The translations under genes were made by a program, and so were the position numbers. Below are positions 7,201 through 16,000 of a stretch of DNA of 26,652 bases, piece by piece. Below the pieces are notes generated by a model, which saw nothing but the letters and a program-made list of their open reading frames with translations, was not told the DNA's origin and ran no database searches. Each line of letters opens with the position of its first letter. Within the stretch, counting starts at the first letter, position 1. Origin of the DNA: an uncultured Muribaculaceae bacterium (GTDB lineage: Bacteria > Bacteroidota > Bacteroidia > Bacteroidales > Muribaculaceae). The stretch is from positions 1 to 26,652 of the forward strand of contig CAKUKR010000026.1 in NCBI GenBank assembly GCA_934663645.1. The letters are read 5' to 3'.

Positions 7201-8405
7201 ATCAAGTTGGCGATTTCCTCGTTGCCGACGGTTATGGCCTCAAGCCCGTTGGCGGTGGCAATGTATGTGTTCTCGACGCCGACTGCGCCGACATGAGGAA
7301 TTACGAATTTCGGCTCAAGGGCAATGGTCATGCCTTCCTGCAGGATGTCGCGTGACCGTTCCATGACGACGGGCAGCTCATTGAGTTCGATGCCCACCCC
7401 GTGGCCAATGAAGGCGACCCTGCGCTTGTGTCCCATGAAATACTTTTCCAGTCCGCGCTCGCGAGCCATCTCGACAGCCTTGCGGTACATGTCTGCTACA
7501 GGAGTGCCTGGTTTGCATTTTTCGAGTTCATGGAGGATGTCACATGAGCAGCGGTGCGCGAGCATGGCAGTCTGCGGCAGGTCGCCGACACGCCAAGTGC
7601 GTGTCATGTCAGACTGGTAGGCGTTGAACGCGCCGTTCATGTCAACCATCACGGCCGTCCCGACCATGATTTCCTTGCCGTCAGCGCCGACCGGGAGTGT
7701 CGGGTCAACACCGGCGCCGCCCATGGAGAAGTCGTAAGGTGAGGGACAGTCGGCATTGTCGCCGCTGATGACCGAGCCGAGGTTGATCTGCATCAGGCGG
7801 CCGCTCACGCGCGGATAGCCCAGACAGCCCTTCTTGCGCAGCTCGCCCTCAATGGCAATCTGGAGCTCCACGTCGGTCATCCCCTCGCGGTACAGGTCGG
7901 GTACTTTGGCGTATACCGAAGCCTGCAACGCGCCGTCCACACGCATCTGCTTCTGCTCCCATTCTGTCTTGACCATACGCGCATGTCGCATTGTCAGCGT
8001 ACAGTCAACAGTCTCGATGCCGCCGAAGGCCTTCTTGATGCGTTCCACTTCGGAATATGGCAGCTCTCCATGCTCTATGCCGAGCTTGGCAGGAACTGCC
8101 TCGCCGAGTTCGGCAAGCATTGCGGGGATTTGCTCAACCTTGCGTATCACACGCACCATGTCGCCCTGCAAGTGTTCGGGGCAGATGGTGAACCATACGG
8201 GATTCCCCTGTGCCGGCACCCACACATACCCTCTGAAGAAGCGTAGCGTGAGGTAGCAGATGTTGGGGTTTGCCCCGATTAGGCACGCCTCGATACCGTC
8301 ACGGAGCATCTGGCTGCGCACTTTTTCTATATGGAGGTTCACTTCGTCGCGCAGGTCGCAGGGGATAAACTGCGTTGCGCGGCACTGTATGTCTATTTCG
8401 TTCAT
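7197..8405 (-). CDS. M24-family metallopeptidase (Xaa-Pro aminopeptidase-like)
   Basis: The 402-residue protein has a creatinase/prolidase N-domain (about 15-145) and a pita-bread M24 catalytic domain. The five expected metal ligands can be placed: D255 and D266 (MVDMNGAFNAYQSDMTRT), H335 (FIGHGVGIE), E364 (ALEPKF) and E378 (GVENTY). It would therefore remove N-terminal residues before proline or act as a prolidase, in the cytoplasm since no signal peptide is seen. I chose ATG 8405 because the open frame upstream of it is composed of low-complexity residues from the gldH region. It starts 14 nt after gldH and its stop overlaps the cca start by 4 nt. The exact substrate is not readable from sequence. 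Confidence 0.92.
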   Translation of the reverse strand: MNEIDIQCRATQFIPCDLRDEVNLHIEKVRSQMLRDGIEACLIGANPNICYLTLRFFRGYVWVPAQGNPVWFTICPEHLQGDMVRVIRKVEQIPAMLAELGEAVPAKLGIEHGELPYSEVERIKKAFGGIETVDCTLTMRHARMVKTEWEQKQMRVDGALQASVYAKVPDLYREGMTDVELQIAIEGELRKKGCLGYPRVSGRLMQINLGSVISGDNADCPSPYDFSMGGAGVDPTLPVGADGKEIMVGTAVMVDMNGAFNAYQSDMTRTWRVGDLPQTAMLAHRCSCDILHELEKCKPGTPVADMYRKAVEMARERGLEKYFMGHKRRVAFIGHGVGIELNELPVVMERSRDILQEGMTIALEPKFVIPHVGAVGVENTYIATANGLEAITVGNEEIANLI

Positions 8406-8419
8406 TTGGAATAACTGTT

Positions 8420-8932
8420 TTATCGGTTCAACAATACGACGCCGAGGTTGTTGATGCCTTGCACGTCGGGGGTGGTCATAATATGGTGCAGTGAGACCTG
8501 CCACTGGTCGGTAACAGTCACGGGGACAGTGTCCGCGACCTCGTACAGGCCGTACCGGCCTACGCCGAGGAATGTCCCGGCCACGCCGGCGACAGCCACG
8601 GAAACGGTGTCTGTGGCAAACACACCGCGGCTGTCGGCCTGTTCCATTTCCAGCCATAGCCGGGTATAGGGGAACAGGTCGTTATGGCGCACCACAATCA
8701 CCATGTCGTAGCGGCCAGGAGCGACGGAGTCCTTCGACTGCGGCGCGAAGTCTTTGCCGTCGAGCGTGTTCCAGCCGTCGGAGGGTATGTCATAGAACTG
8801 GGAAAAAGCGGGTGTCTGCTGCGAGCATGCCGAACAGCATGCTGCCGCAGCAGCCAGGGCCACTAAGCAAGCGAACAGGTCACTTGCCCTCGCGGTTCTC
8901 CTTGTTGCCCCCTTTGCTCTCCTTGTTCTCAC
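8420..8932 (-). CDS. gldH: Gliding motility lipoprotein GldH family
   Basis: A small outer-membrane-type lipoprotein. With the GTG at 8932 it has 170 residues: a basic start (MRTRRAKGATRR), a hydrophobic stretch LFACLVALAAAAA and a lipobox ending at Cys36 (CSAC), then a mature part with FYDIPSDGWN, ARYD-like APGRYDMVIVVRHND and YTRLWLEME, which is the GldH pattern. No ATG is available: the alternatives are CTG at 8878, right at the ricT stop, or GTG at 8863, which leaves no positive charge before the hydrophobic core. The GTG 8932 start overlaps ricT by 53 nt. GldH is widespread even in non-gliding Bacteroidota, linked to the gliding/T9SS gene set. Family call good, start uncertain. Confidence 0.82.
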   Translation of the reverse strand: MRTRRAKGATRRTARASDLFACLVALAAAAACCSACSQQTPAFSQFYDIPSDGWNTLDGKDFAPQSKDSVAPGRYDMVIVVRHNDLFPYTRLWLEMEQADSRGVFATDTVSVAVAGVAGTFLGVGRYGLYEVADTVPVTVTDQWQVSLHHIMTTPDVQGINNLGVVLLNR

Positions 8933-10430
8933 GTGCTTTCTGCTGGCTGTCCTGTCGCTGTTGTCCTCGCGGCTGTTTCTTGCGAGGGGGTCGTTGGCGG
9001 TCGTTTTTTCCGCCCTCTCCGTTTTTGCTCTTGGGCTGGTCGCCACGGCGGGGGTTGTCCCCCTTGTCTGGCTGGCGGTCGATTTTGTCTCCTTTTTCCC
9101 GGCGCGGCTGCTGGCTGCCCTTGCCCTTGCCGCTGCGCTTGCGCCGCCGCGACTTGTCAAAGCGTGTCAGGCTGTCCTGTTCGGAGAGGTCGACGAATTC
9201 GGGTATTCGCTCTGCCTCGTCGTCAGCCTTCTCAAGGAGCGCATCGACCTTGACACCCTGTTTGTTGAGGGCAATAATCTCATGGGCTCGGCGGGCGGAG
9301 ATGGTGACAAGGTTGGCTGGCACAGACTTGTCTGTGGAGTATGTGATCTCACGCTTCAGGATGTCGGCCTTGAAGAGGAAATAGTCGGCATCCTTGGCCT
9401 GGAGGACTACATCCTTGTGCGGCATCTTGTTCTGTGATTCAGCGTAAACAGCGGCCTCGAAATTGAGGCAGCATTTCAGCTTGGCGCACTGGCCGGCGAG
9501 TTTCTGCGGGTTCATCGACAGGTCCTGCATACGCGCCATTGACGTGCCTACGGATACGAAATGCGACATCCAGCTGGCACAGCACAGGGGGCGTCCGCAC
9601 GGGCCGATGCCGCCTATGCGCCCGGCCTCCTGCCGTGCGCCGATCTGCTTCATCTCGATGCGCACCTTGAAGGCATCTGCAAGCAGGCGTATCAGCTTGC
9701 GGAAATCGACTCGCTCGTCAGCGATGTAATAGAATATGGCCTTGCCGCCGTCGCCCTGATACTCCACGTCGCCGATTTTCATGTCGAGGCCGAGGTCGGC
9801 TGCGATGCGGCGTGAGCGTATCATGGTGTCGAGTTCACGAGATTTCGCTTCCTCAAACTTGTCGAGGTCTGACTGGCGGGCCTTGCGGAAGATCCGCTTG
9901 ATTTCCGATTCTCGTTTCAGGTTGGCCTTGTGCACCTGGAGCGGCACGAGCGGCCCCACCATGGCTACCTGTCCTATGTCATGCCCTGGCGAGGCCTCGA
10001 CAGCCACCATGTCGCCAATCTTGAGGTCGAGCTTTTCAACATTGCGGTAAAAGCCGCAGCGGGTGTTCTTGAACTGCACCTTGACCAGCTCGCAGTCAGC
10101 CACAGAGGTGATGTCGCCGAGCCAGTTAGTGGCGGAGAGCGTATACCGCGGCTCGCGTATGCTCTTCAGGTCGCGGCCGTGCCAACTGCTCTCGGGGGTT
10201 TCGTTTTCGATACCCTCCTTGACCTCCTCATCGTCAACGGGCTTGAGCGGGGCTGTGTCCGTGTCATCGGCAATGTCGGGAATGTCGTCGGCGTCGGCGT
10301 CTGTGACAGCCTCCGCCTCGAGGGACGCAGTCGCCGATGCATCAACGGCCTCTGACGCCTCGGCGGCTACCGAACCATCCTTTGGAGGCAGCTGAGCAGG
10401 GTCAGTGATGTTGTTGTCAGTCTCCTTCAT
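8880..10430 (-). CDS. ricT: RicT (PSP1 domain) RNase Y-associated Fe-S regulator
   Basis: The 516-residue protein has a PSP1-type core at about 105-390 with conserved cysteines at 278, 283, 284 (PCGRPLCCASWM) and 315, 320, 321 (CAKLKCCLNFE), which in the Bacillus homolog bind a [4Fe-4S] cluster. In Bacillus, RicT works with RicA and RicF to steer RNase Y cleavage. Here it directly follows rny: the ATG at 10430 shares its A with the rny stop (TGATG), and a GTG one codon earlier is an alternative start. The core is flanked by an acidic Ala/Glu/Asp-rich N-terminal tail (about 20-80) and a very basic Lys/Arg/Gln/Gly C-terminal tail (about 425-516), both likely disordered; the latter may bind RNA. 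No RicA or RicF gene is visible in the window. Confidence 0.9.
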   Translation of the reverse strand: MKETDNNITDPAQLPPKDGSVAAEASEAVDASATASLEAEAVTDADADDIPDIADDTDTAPLKPVDDEEVKEGIENETPESSWHGRDLKSIREPRYTLSATNWLGDITSVADCELVKVQFKNTRCGFYRNVEKLDLKIGDMVAVEASPGHDIGQVAMVGPLVPLQVHKANLKRESEIKRIFRKARQSDLDKFEEAKSRELDTMIRSRRIAADLGLDMKIGDVEYQGDGGKAIFYYIADERVDFRKLIRLLADAFKVRIEMKQIGARQEAGRIGGIGPCGRPLCCASWMSHFVSVGTSMARMQDLSMNPQKLAGQCAKLKCCLNFEAAVYAESQNKMPHKDVVLQAKDADYFLFKADILKREITYSTDKSVPANLVTISARRAHEIIALNKQGVKVDALLEKADDEAERIPEFVDLSEQDSLTRFDKSRRRKRSGKGKGSQQPRREKGDKIDRQPDKGDNPRRGDQPKSKNGEGGKNDRQRPPRKKQPRGQQRQDSQQKARENKESKGGNKENREGK

Positions 10431-11995
10431 CACTTGGCATAGCTTACGGCACGGGTTTCACGGATGACCGTAATCTTCACCTGGCCGGGATATGTCATTT
10501 CGTCCTGAATCTTCTTGGCAATCTCGGCAGAGAGCTTTTCGGTTTCCACGTCGGTTATCTTGTCTGCGCCTACGATGACACGCAGCTCACGCCCGGCCTG
10601 TATAGCGTAAGTCTTGATCACGCCGGGGTAAGAGAGAGCGAGCTGCTCGAGGTCGTTTAGACGCTTTATGTAAGCCTCGACAATCTCGCGGCGTGCGCCA
10701 GGGCGTGCGCCGGAGATTGCATCGCACACCTGCACTATCGGCGCGAGCAGTGAAGTCTGCTCCACCTCGTCATGGTGCGAGCCGATGGCATTGCAGATGT
10801 CGGGTTTCTCCTTGAACTTTTCGGCGAGCTTCATGCCGAGGAGTGCGTGCGGCAGCTCCGGCTCATCGTCAGGCACCTTGCCAATATCGTGCAACAGACC
10901 GGCACGGCGTGCCTTTTTTGGGTTTAGCCCGAGCTCAGAAGCCATGACAGCGCACAGGTTGGCAGTCTCACGCGAGTGCTGCAACAGGTTCTGTCCGTAT
11001 GAGCTGCGGTATTTCATTCGTCCGACCATTCGTATCAGCTCCGGGTGCAGGCCGTGGATGCCGAGGTCGATAGCCGTGCGTTTGCCCGTCTCGACAATTT
11101 CCTCCTCCACCTGGCGGCGCACCTTGGCAACGACCTCCTCGATGCGTGCCGGGTGTATGCGACCGTCCACAACAAGCTGGTGCAGGGCAAGGCGGGCGAT
11201 TTCGCGGCGCACTGGATCGAACCCGGAGAGTACAATTGCCTCGGGGGTGTCATCTACTATTATTTCCACGCCTGTGGCAGCCTCGAGTGCACGTATGTTG
11301 CGACCCTCACGGCCGATAATCTTGCCCTTGATTTCGTCATTGTCAATGTGGAACACGGTGACAGCATTCTCTACAGCAGTCTCGGTGGCAACTCGCTGAA
11401 TTGACTGTATGACAATACGTTTTGCCTCCTTTCCGGCGGTCATCTTGGCATCATCCATGATGTCGTTGATGTAGCTTTGGGCAGCTGTCTTGGCCTCGTC
11501 TTTGAGCGACTCGATGAGTTTCTCGCGAGCCTCATCGGCGGAAAGCCCGGATATGTGCTCCAGTTCCTCACGGGCCTGCATCATCACCTGTTCAGCCTCA
11601 CGTCCGCGTTGTTCTATCTGACGCTCGCGGTTGTCAAGTGTGGCGGCACGCTGGTCGAGTTCGTTGCGGCCTTTGCTGATTTCGCTCTGCTGGTCACGCA
11701 GCTGCATCTGTATCTGCTTGGTGCGGGCTTCTGCCGACTGCACGCGCTGCATCTTCTTGGCGACCTCTCGCTCGGCGTCGTTGATGAGCTTCATGCTCTC
11801 CTCCTTGGCTTCGAGCAGTTTCTTCTCTCGTATCACGTCAGCCTCGCGGCGAGCCTCCTCCACATTGCGCTGCGCATCGGCAATGAGGAGGTTGGCGTTA
11901 GACTTGGCGTTGCGCGTTATCAGCATCCGGGCGACGAAATACCCGGCTGCCGCAGCCACGACTGCCGCTATCAGTATCCATATAAGTGTATCCAT
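10430..11995 (-). CDS. rny: Ribonuclease Y
   Basis: Membrane-anchored endoribonuclease that starts mRNA decay. The 521-residue protein shows one N-terminal membrane helix (about 3-25), a long coiled coil (about 35-175), a KH domain with the GxxG loop at 224-231 (GKIIGREG), and an HD domain with H340 in LLQHSRE and H369-D370 in LLHDIGK. Length and order match the family. It lies downstream of zapA behind a 187-nt spacer and is coupled to ricT by a 1-nt start/stop overlap. Rny next to ricT is notable because the two proteins act together in Bacillus. Confidence 0.97.
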   Translation of the reverse strand: MDTLIWILIAAVVAAAAGYFVARMLITRNAKSNANLLIADAQRNVEEARREADVIREKKLLEAKEESMKLINDAEREVAKKMQRVQSAEARTKQIQMQLRDQQSEISKGRNELDQRAATLDNRERQIEQRGREAEQVMMQAREELEHISGLSADEAREKLIESLKDEAKTAAQSYINDIMDDAKMTAGKEAKRIVIQSIQRVATETAVENAVTVFHIDNDEIKGKIIGREGRNIRALEAATGVEIIVDDTPEAIVLSGFDPVRREIARLALHQLVVDGRIHPARIEEVVAKVRRQVEEEIVETGKRTAIDLGIHGLHPELIRMVGRMKYRSSYGQNLLQHSRETANLCAVMASELGLNPKKARRAGLLHDIGKVPDDEPELPHALLGMKLAEKFKEKPDICNAIGSHHDEVEQTSLLAPIVQVCDAISGARPGARREIVEAYIKRLNDLEQLALSYPGVIKTYAIQAGRELRVIVGADKITDVETEKLSAEIAKKIQDEMTYPGQVKITVIRETRAVSYAK

Positions 11996-12182
11996 ATCGG
12001 TTATCTATATAGTTGGTTCATAAATGTCACAACAGCCCGGCATCCTGAACGGACGCCGCGACAGGCACCTGCGCAACATTGGGGACTGTTCGGGGAATAC
12101 GAGCGGACGGTGCCGGGCAGCACACGCCTTGCAAGTGGCATAAACGGCCGGCGCAGAAACCGGCAAAGCGTGAACGCAGTCG
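11996..12182 (-). ncRNA. Structured spacer between zapA and rny, candidate 6S-like RNA
   Basis: On the minus strand a GC-rich closing stem GCCCGGCA/TGCCGGGC (12118-12111 with 12042-12035, extended by CC/GG across a bulge) encloses 68 nt that contain AACA/TGTT and CCGC/GCGG helices and a pyrimidine-rich bubble. Upstream is a separate hairpin GCCGG/CCGGC near 12150-12167. A long stem with a large internal bubble is the 6S RNA look, and 6S RNA sits beside zapA in many proteobacteria. Against it: no TAnnTTTG promoter was found just upstream, so it would need processing from the operon mRNA. It could also simply be a 5' leader of rny. Confidence 0.35.
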
Positions 12183-12473
12183 TCACCGCTGTTCCAGCAG
12201 GTCGTCAAGGCTTGCATCCAACTGCTCCACGGCATTGGCTGCATCGCCGTAGCGTTTGCGCAGGGTGAGGAAAAGGTGGGCAAACTGATACGAAATCATC
12301 GCCAACAGCTCACGGTCACTGCGTCGCGGATACTGCTTCTTCCACTTGTTGTATAGTTCGCAGACGCTCTCTTCGGCTTCCCGGACATCAGCCTGGGCGT
12401 CGAAACCGACATTGAGGCTGATGCGCTCGCCGGCTATATTGATGAACATCTGCACGTTGTCTTTCTTTTCCAC
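12183..12473 (-). CDS. zapA: Cell division protein ZapA
   Basis: The 96-residue protein carries the ZapA pattern: an N-terminal beta part (MFINIAGERISLNVG), then RREAEESV-like VREAEESVCELYNKW, and a C-terminal helix (ELLAMISYQFAHLFLTL, then coiled coil to the end). ZapA bundles and stabilises FtsZ filaments at midcell. It starts 4 nt after the upstream coiled-coil gene, so the two are almost certainly co-translated and may act together. Confidence 0.9.
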   Translation of the reverse strand: MEKKDNVQMFINIAGERISLNVGFDAQADVREAEESVCELYNKWKKQYPRRSDRELLAMISYQFAHLFLTLRKRYGDAANAVEQLDASLDDLLEQR

Positions 12474-12477
12474 CGAT

Positions 12478-12771
12478 TCATTCCTTAAGTTGAGAAATGC
12501 ATCTGTCTATCTCCCTGATCATGGCGTCCACCCGCCGCCGGGCCTTGACTATCGCGTCGGGCGAGGCCGCGAGGCGGTGCGACATGCTCAGGTATTCCAA
12601 GTCTGTTCGTGCTTGCGTGAGCTGCTCTTGCAGACTTGCGTTTTCGGCACGCAGGGTCGCTATTTCGCTGCGGAGAGCGTCATTCTCGCTGCGGGCCTGC
12701 TTATATCTCTGACCCAGCAGTTCCAGTTTCCTTCCGGCTCGGGAAATCAGCTCGTTCAGCGCGACTGCCAT
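12478..12771 (-). CDS. Small coiled-coil protein upstream of zapA
   Basis: The 97-residue protein is almost entirely predicted coiled coil: ELISRAGRKLELLGQRYKQA, then heptads through LRSEIATLRAENASLQEQL, then a second helix near the C-terminus. There is no signal peptide or membrane segment. Immediate coupling to zapA (4-nt gap) suggests a cell-division role, by position comparable to ZapB-type coiled coils, but I do not recognise a named family. The ATG at 12771 is the only usable start, and the promoter lies so close that the transcript has almost no leader. Confidence 0.8.
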   Translation of the reverse strand: MAVALNELISRAGRKLELLGQRYKQARSENDALRSEIATLRAENASLQEQLTQARTDLEYLSMSHRLAASPDAIVKARRRVDAMIREIDRCISQLKE

Positions 12772-12786
12772 AATACCAATTTTTCA

Positions 12787-12817
12787 CAAAATTAATGATT
12801 TCCGGGCAGACCGCCAA
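12787..12817 (-). promoter_or_regulatory. Promoter of the coiled-coil-zapA-rny-ricT operon
   Basis: The -7 TAATTTTG (12794-12787) and -33 TTG (12817-12815) are 20 nt apart. Transcription would start around 12780, leaving roughly 9 nt before the ATG at 12771. Confidence 0.68.
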
Positions 12818-12926
12818 ACCAAAAGCGCATTTTTTGCGGCAAAAATTCACCTCCCAACCACCAACCATTTGATTATCAAAAAAATGGCTGCTGCATTTTT
12901 TGTTCCCCAGCGGCAGAAAACGAGGC

Positions 12927-12968
12927 AAAAAACAGAGGGCATACACCCCTAAAAACAGGTGTATGCCC
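12927..12968 (-). terminator. Intrinsic terminator of the surface-protein operon
   Basis: A perfect 11-bp stem GGGCATACACC/GGTGTATGCCC (12968-12958 with 12947-12937) with a 10-nt loop is followed on the minus strand by TCTGTTTTTT. It lies about 45 nt after the stop codon of the 1132-aa gene. Confidence 0.9.
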
Positions 12969-13011
12969 CATATTGGGATTGACACGCATTTCCAAGAAAT
13001 GCGGCAGTGAT

Positions 13012-16000
13012 TTATCGTACGACAACCTTGCGGGTCTTGCCGCCGACAGTCACCATATAGATGCCGCCGTCAAGCGGGAAGGCGTTGCTGCTGCCGTTCA
13101 GCGTGGCTTCTGTCACCTTGACACCGCCGAGGGTATATACTGCAAGGTTCTCGCCTTCATACCCGTTGACGATAATCTGCCCATTGCCTCCGGCTACCGA
13201 GCCGCGTCCGTCCATTGTCATCAGCACGCCGCTGTTGTCGCCTACTACCTCAATGCTCTCGATGATGCAGTAATTGTGGTTGACGCCAAAAAGTGCGTCG
13301 AGGTAAATCTGTACCCACTTCTGGCCGAGCATGGATGCCGGGAGTTCAATCTCCGCAGTTTCCCACACATTGTCCTGGTCTGAAAGAGCACATTCATGCA
13401 GCGTCTCTGGAGTCTCCATGCCGTAGAGAGCGCCAAGCACCTTGAGGTTGGACGCCTGGTCTCCGGCGAAGTATTCCACCTTGACAGTCACCTTGGTATG
13501 TCCCTCGGTAGAGAAGCGCGGCAAGCCGAGGATGCCCTCATCGGTCTTGTCCTTTTCGCCGTATCCAACGAGAGCGATGGTTTCGAGGCCTTCCCACTCA
13601 GTAGCGATGTCCTTGAGCATATACATGCCCCAGCCCACCTTGCTGTCGCGAGAAGTGTAGTCTACCCAAGGCTGGTAGTCAAACTCGCCGTTCTCGAAGT
13701 CCTCCTTCATGTTGGGATGGAGTATGTAGGCCGGGCCGAGCTGCACGTTGAACGCCATTACCTTGTCGTTCGAGCCGGCAGCGTTCTGCGTGGTCACACC
13801 GAGAGAATATATGTTCTGCGTCCAGCCTTGCGGCATGTTGAAAGTGCCGGAGGTAACGCCAGTGCCGACGGGTGTCTCTTCCCAGCGGCCAGTCTCGGGA
13901 TTCTTGATAGCGAAGTTGTACTGCACGGTTGCGGGGTCAACATATCCGCCGGCCTTCTCGGCATCGGGAGCTTCCCAGGTCATAGCCACGCTCATCATGT
14001 CGGGGCTCACGACACCAGTGAGGTTCTTGACGCTGCCTGGAATGGCAACGCCGGTATATACATTTACAACTGCGCGTTCGCCGGTTGCATCGCCGTTTGA
14101 AACGACTACGGAGATAGTGTTGTCGCCCTGAACGGTATTTACAGTGGCAGACACCTCCTGACCGGGAGCGCCGGTGACTGTAACCGTGTTTTCAGCAGTG
14201 ACAGCCGCAGTGAGCTGAGTGCCGGCTGCGATGTCCTGGCCGCCGGTGGTCTTGGTCGGCATCGTGAATGTCACTGTTGCCTGCAATGTGCCGTTCTCGC
14301 CCGGTGTGGCAACGATGTTTGTTGCAACTGCCGGCGACTCAGGCGTGATAGAATTGTCCTCGATGCGGATGCTCTTGACCACGCAGCCGATTTCCTCGAC
14401 GGCAGTGGTGCAGCGTATGCCTATATAGTAATTGCCGGCCTCCGGCACCTGGAACATCGGGTTGCCGTACTCCTTGAAGTCACGGGACTGCGGAGAGAAT
14501 TTGGGCAAGATGACATTGCCTTTCATCATCTCGGGATCGGGATAGTCGCCATAGTACACTTCAAGGTAAGTGTTGGGATAGATGTTGGCCTTCTTCATGC
14601 ACTCCATGTAGAATGAGTAGTACTTCGAGGCGTCGGGGAAATTGACAGGCGGGAGGAAAATCCAGTCGTCACCCTCGGGAGCTTCGTCCACCTGGCCTGA
14701 ATACCAGCCGTAGTCCCAGTCAGAATAATACCAAGTCTCGTCGTCGCCGTTGGCATTGACGATAGTCATCATGTCAAGCATCTCGGGTGTGCAGTCTATG
14801 CGGACAGGGAGCTGCCAAGCCGCACCGGCCTTGATTTCGTTGGAGAATGCAGGTGTAGAGCGCATCTCGTCGCATACTGCCACGACCGAAGCCTGCCACT
14901 TCTGGTAGGGAGCATCGTCAGGAATTGTGATGTCATATGAGGTGCGCTTGGTAGTGCCTTGCAGCTCATTGTTCAGGTAAACCTCGTATGTCATGTTGTC
15001 AGTGTTGAGGTATCCTCCGTTCACGCCCTCTGTCACAGGTGCCCAATGCAGCTTCTTCTCATTGAGGATTACGCTCTTGGGTGCCTGCGGGCGGTCCTTG
15101 CCTACATACAGCTTGACTGTAATCTCAGCGCTTGCATGGCCGTTGTATGCGGCAGACATGCCGAAAGTGTGGAGCGCGCTGGAGACATTTGCCACGGGCA
15201 CTGTCACTTCAGCGCCGGGAGCTGCCTTGCCAGTAGAATTCTGTACGCCGTCTACTGTGAATTTCCAGTCCAGCTCGCCGTCCAACGCAGTGCCGGCAGT
15301 AGTCTCTGAGGGCATGGCGTATGTGATAGAGCCGGTGGTTGCCCCGGGTTCGAAGTCAACGCTCTTCAGCTCGGGACGACGCGGCGAATCAGCTGTCACC
15401 GACTTGTTGTCTACATACAGGAACGAGAATGCGTCGCCGCCTTCGTACGAATCAACCAGCGTCAGCGTGCCTGTCTTGGCGTCAATGGTATAGAGGTCAG
15501 ACCCCCATTCGCCGCCTCGCTTGTCATAGTTGTAGTTCCAATAATAGAGGTCTTCAGACGGGCTGTAGGCGAGGCCGGTGACATACATTGCCAGGTCCTT
15601 GTCGATAGTGAACAGCACAGTCTGGTCGCCGGTCTGCTTGTCGATGCGCACGAACTGGCTCATCATGTTGATGCCATAGATGTTCTTGTCTATCGGATTG
15701 TAGCACATTGAGAGGCACTGGCGGCGGAAATCGGTGGCGTTATTGCCGTAATCCTTGATGACCTGGTAGTTGAACTTGTCTGTGCCGGAAGTCTTCATGA
15801 ACAGGGCAGTTGCAGCTTCCTCCTCATCGTCTGTGCCGTAACCGTACACGGTGTCGGTGTCAGAATCGTAGCAGGCATTTACGAACCAGCCCACATCGAT
15901 GCAGTTCTCATCGGTCTCGTCAGTAACGATTGCCCCGGTCTTGAGGTCGAGCTCGAAGTATTCCTGTCCCCAGAAATAGCCGTACTCAAACCAATGCTCG

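Noticed and set aside
8406..8657. N-terminal extension of the M24 peptidase to 8657
   Set aside because: The extra residues are an Arg-rich out-of-frame reading of gldH; the conserved domain starts after ATG 8405.
8421..9160. Longer 246-codon version of gldH starting at 9160
   Set aside because: The first 76 residues are an out-of-frame reading of the ricT basic tail; the lipoprotein signal begins much later.
12701..12985. 94-codon minus-strand frame upstream of the zapA operon
   Set aside because: It spans a strong terminator and a promoter and runs out of frame into the coiled-coil gene.
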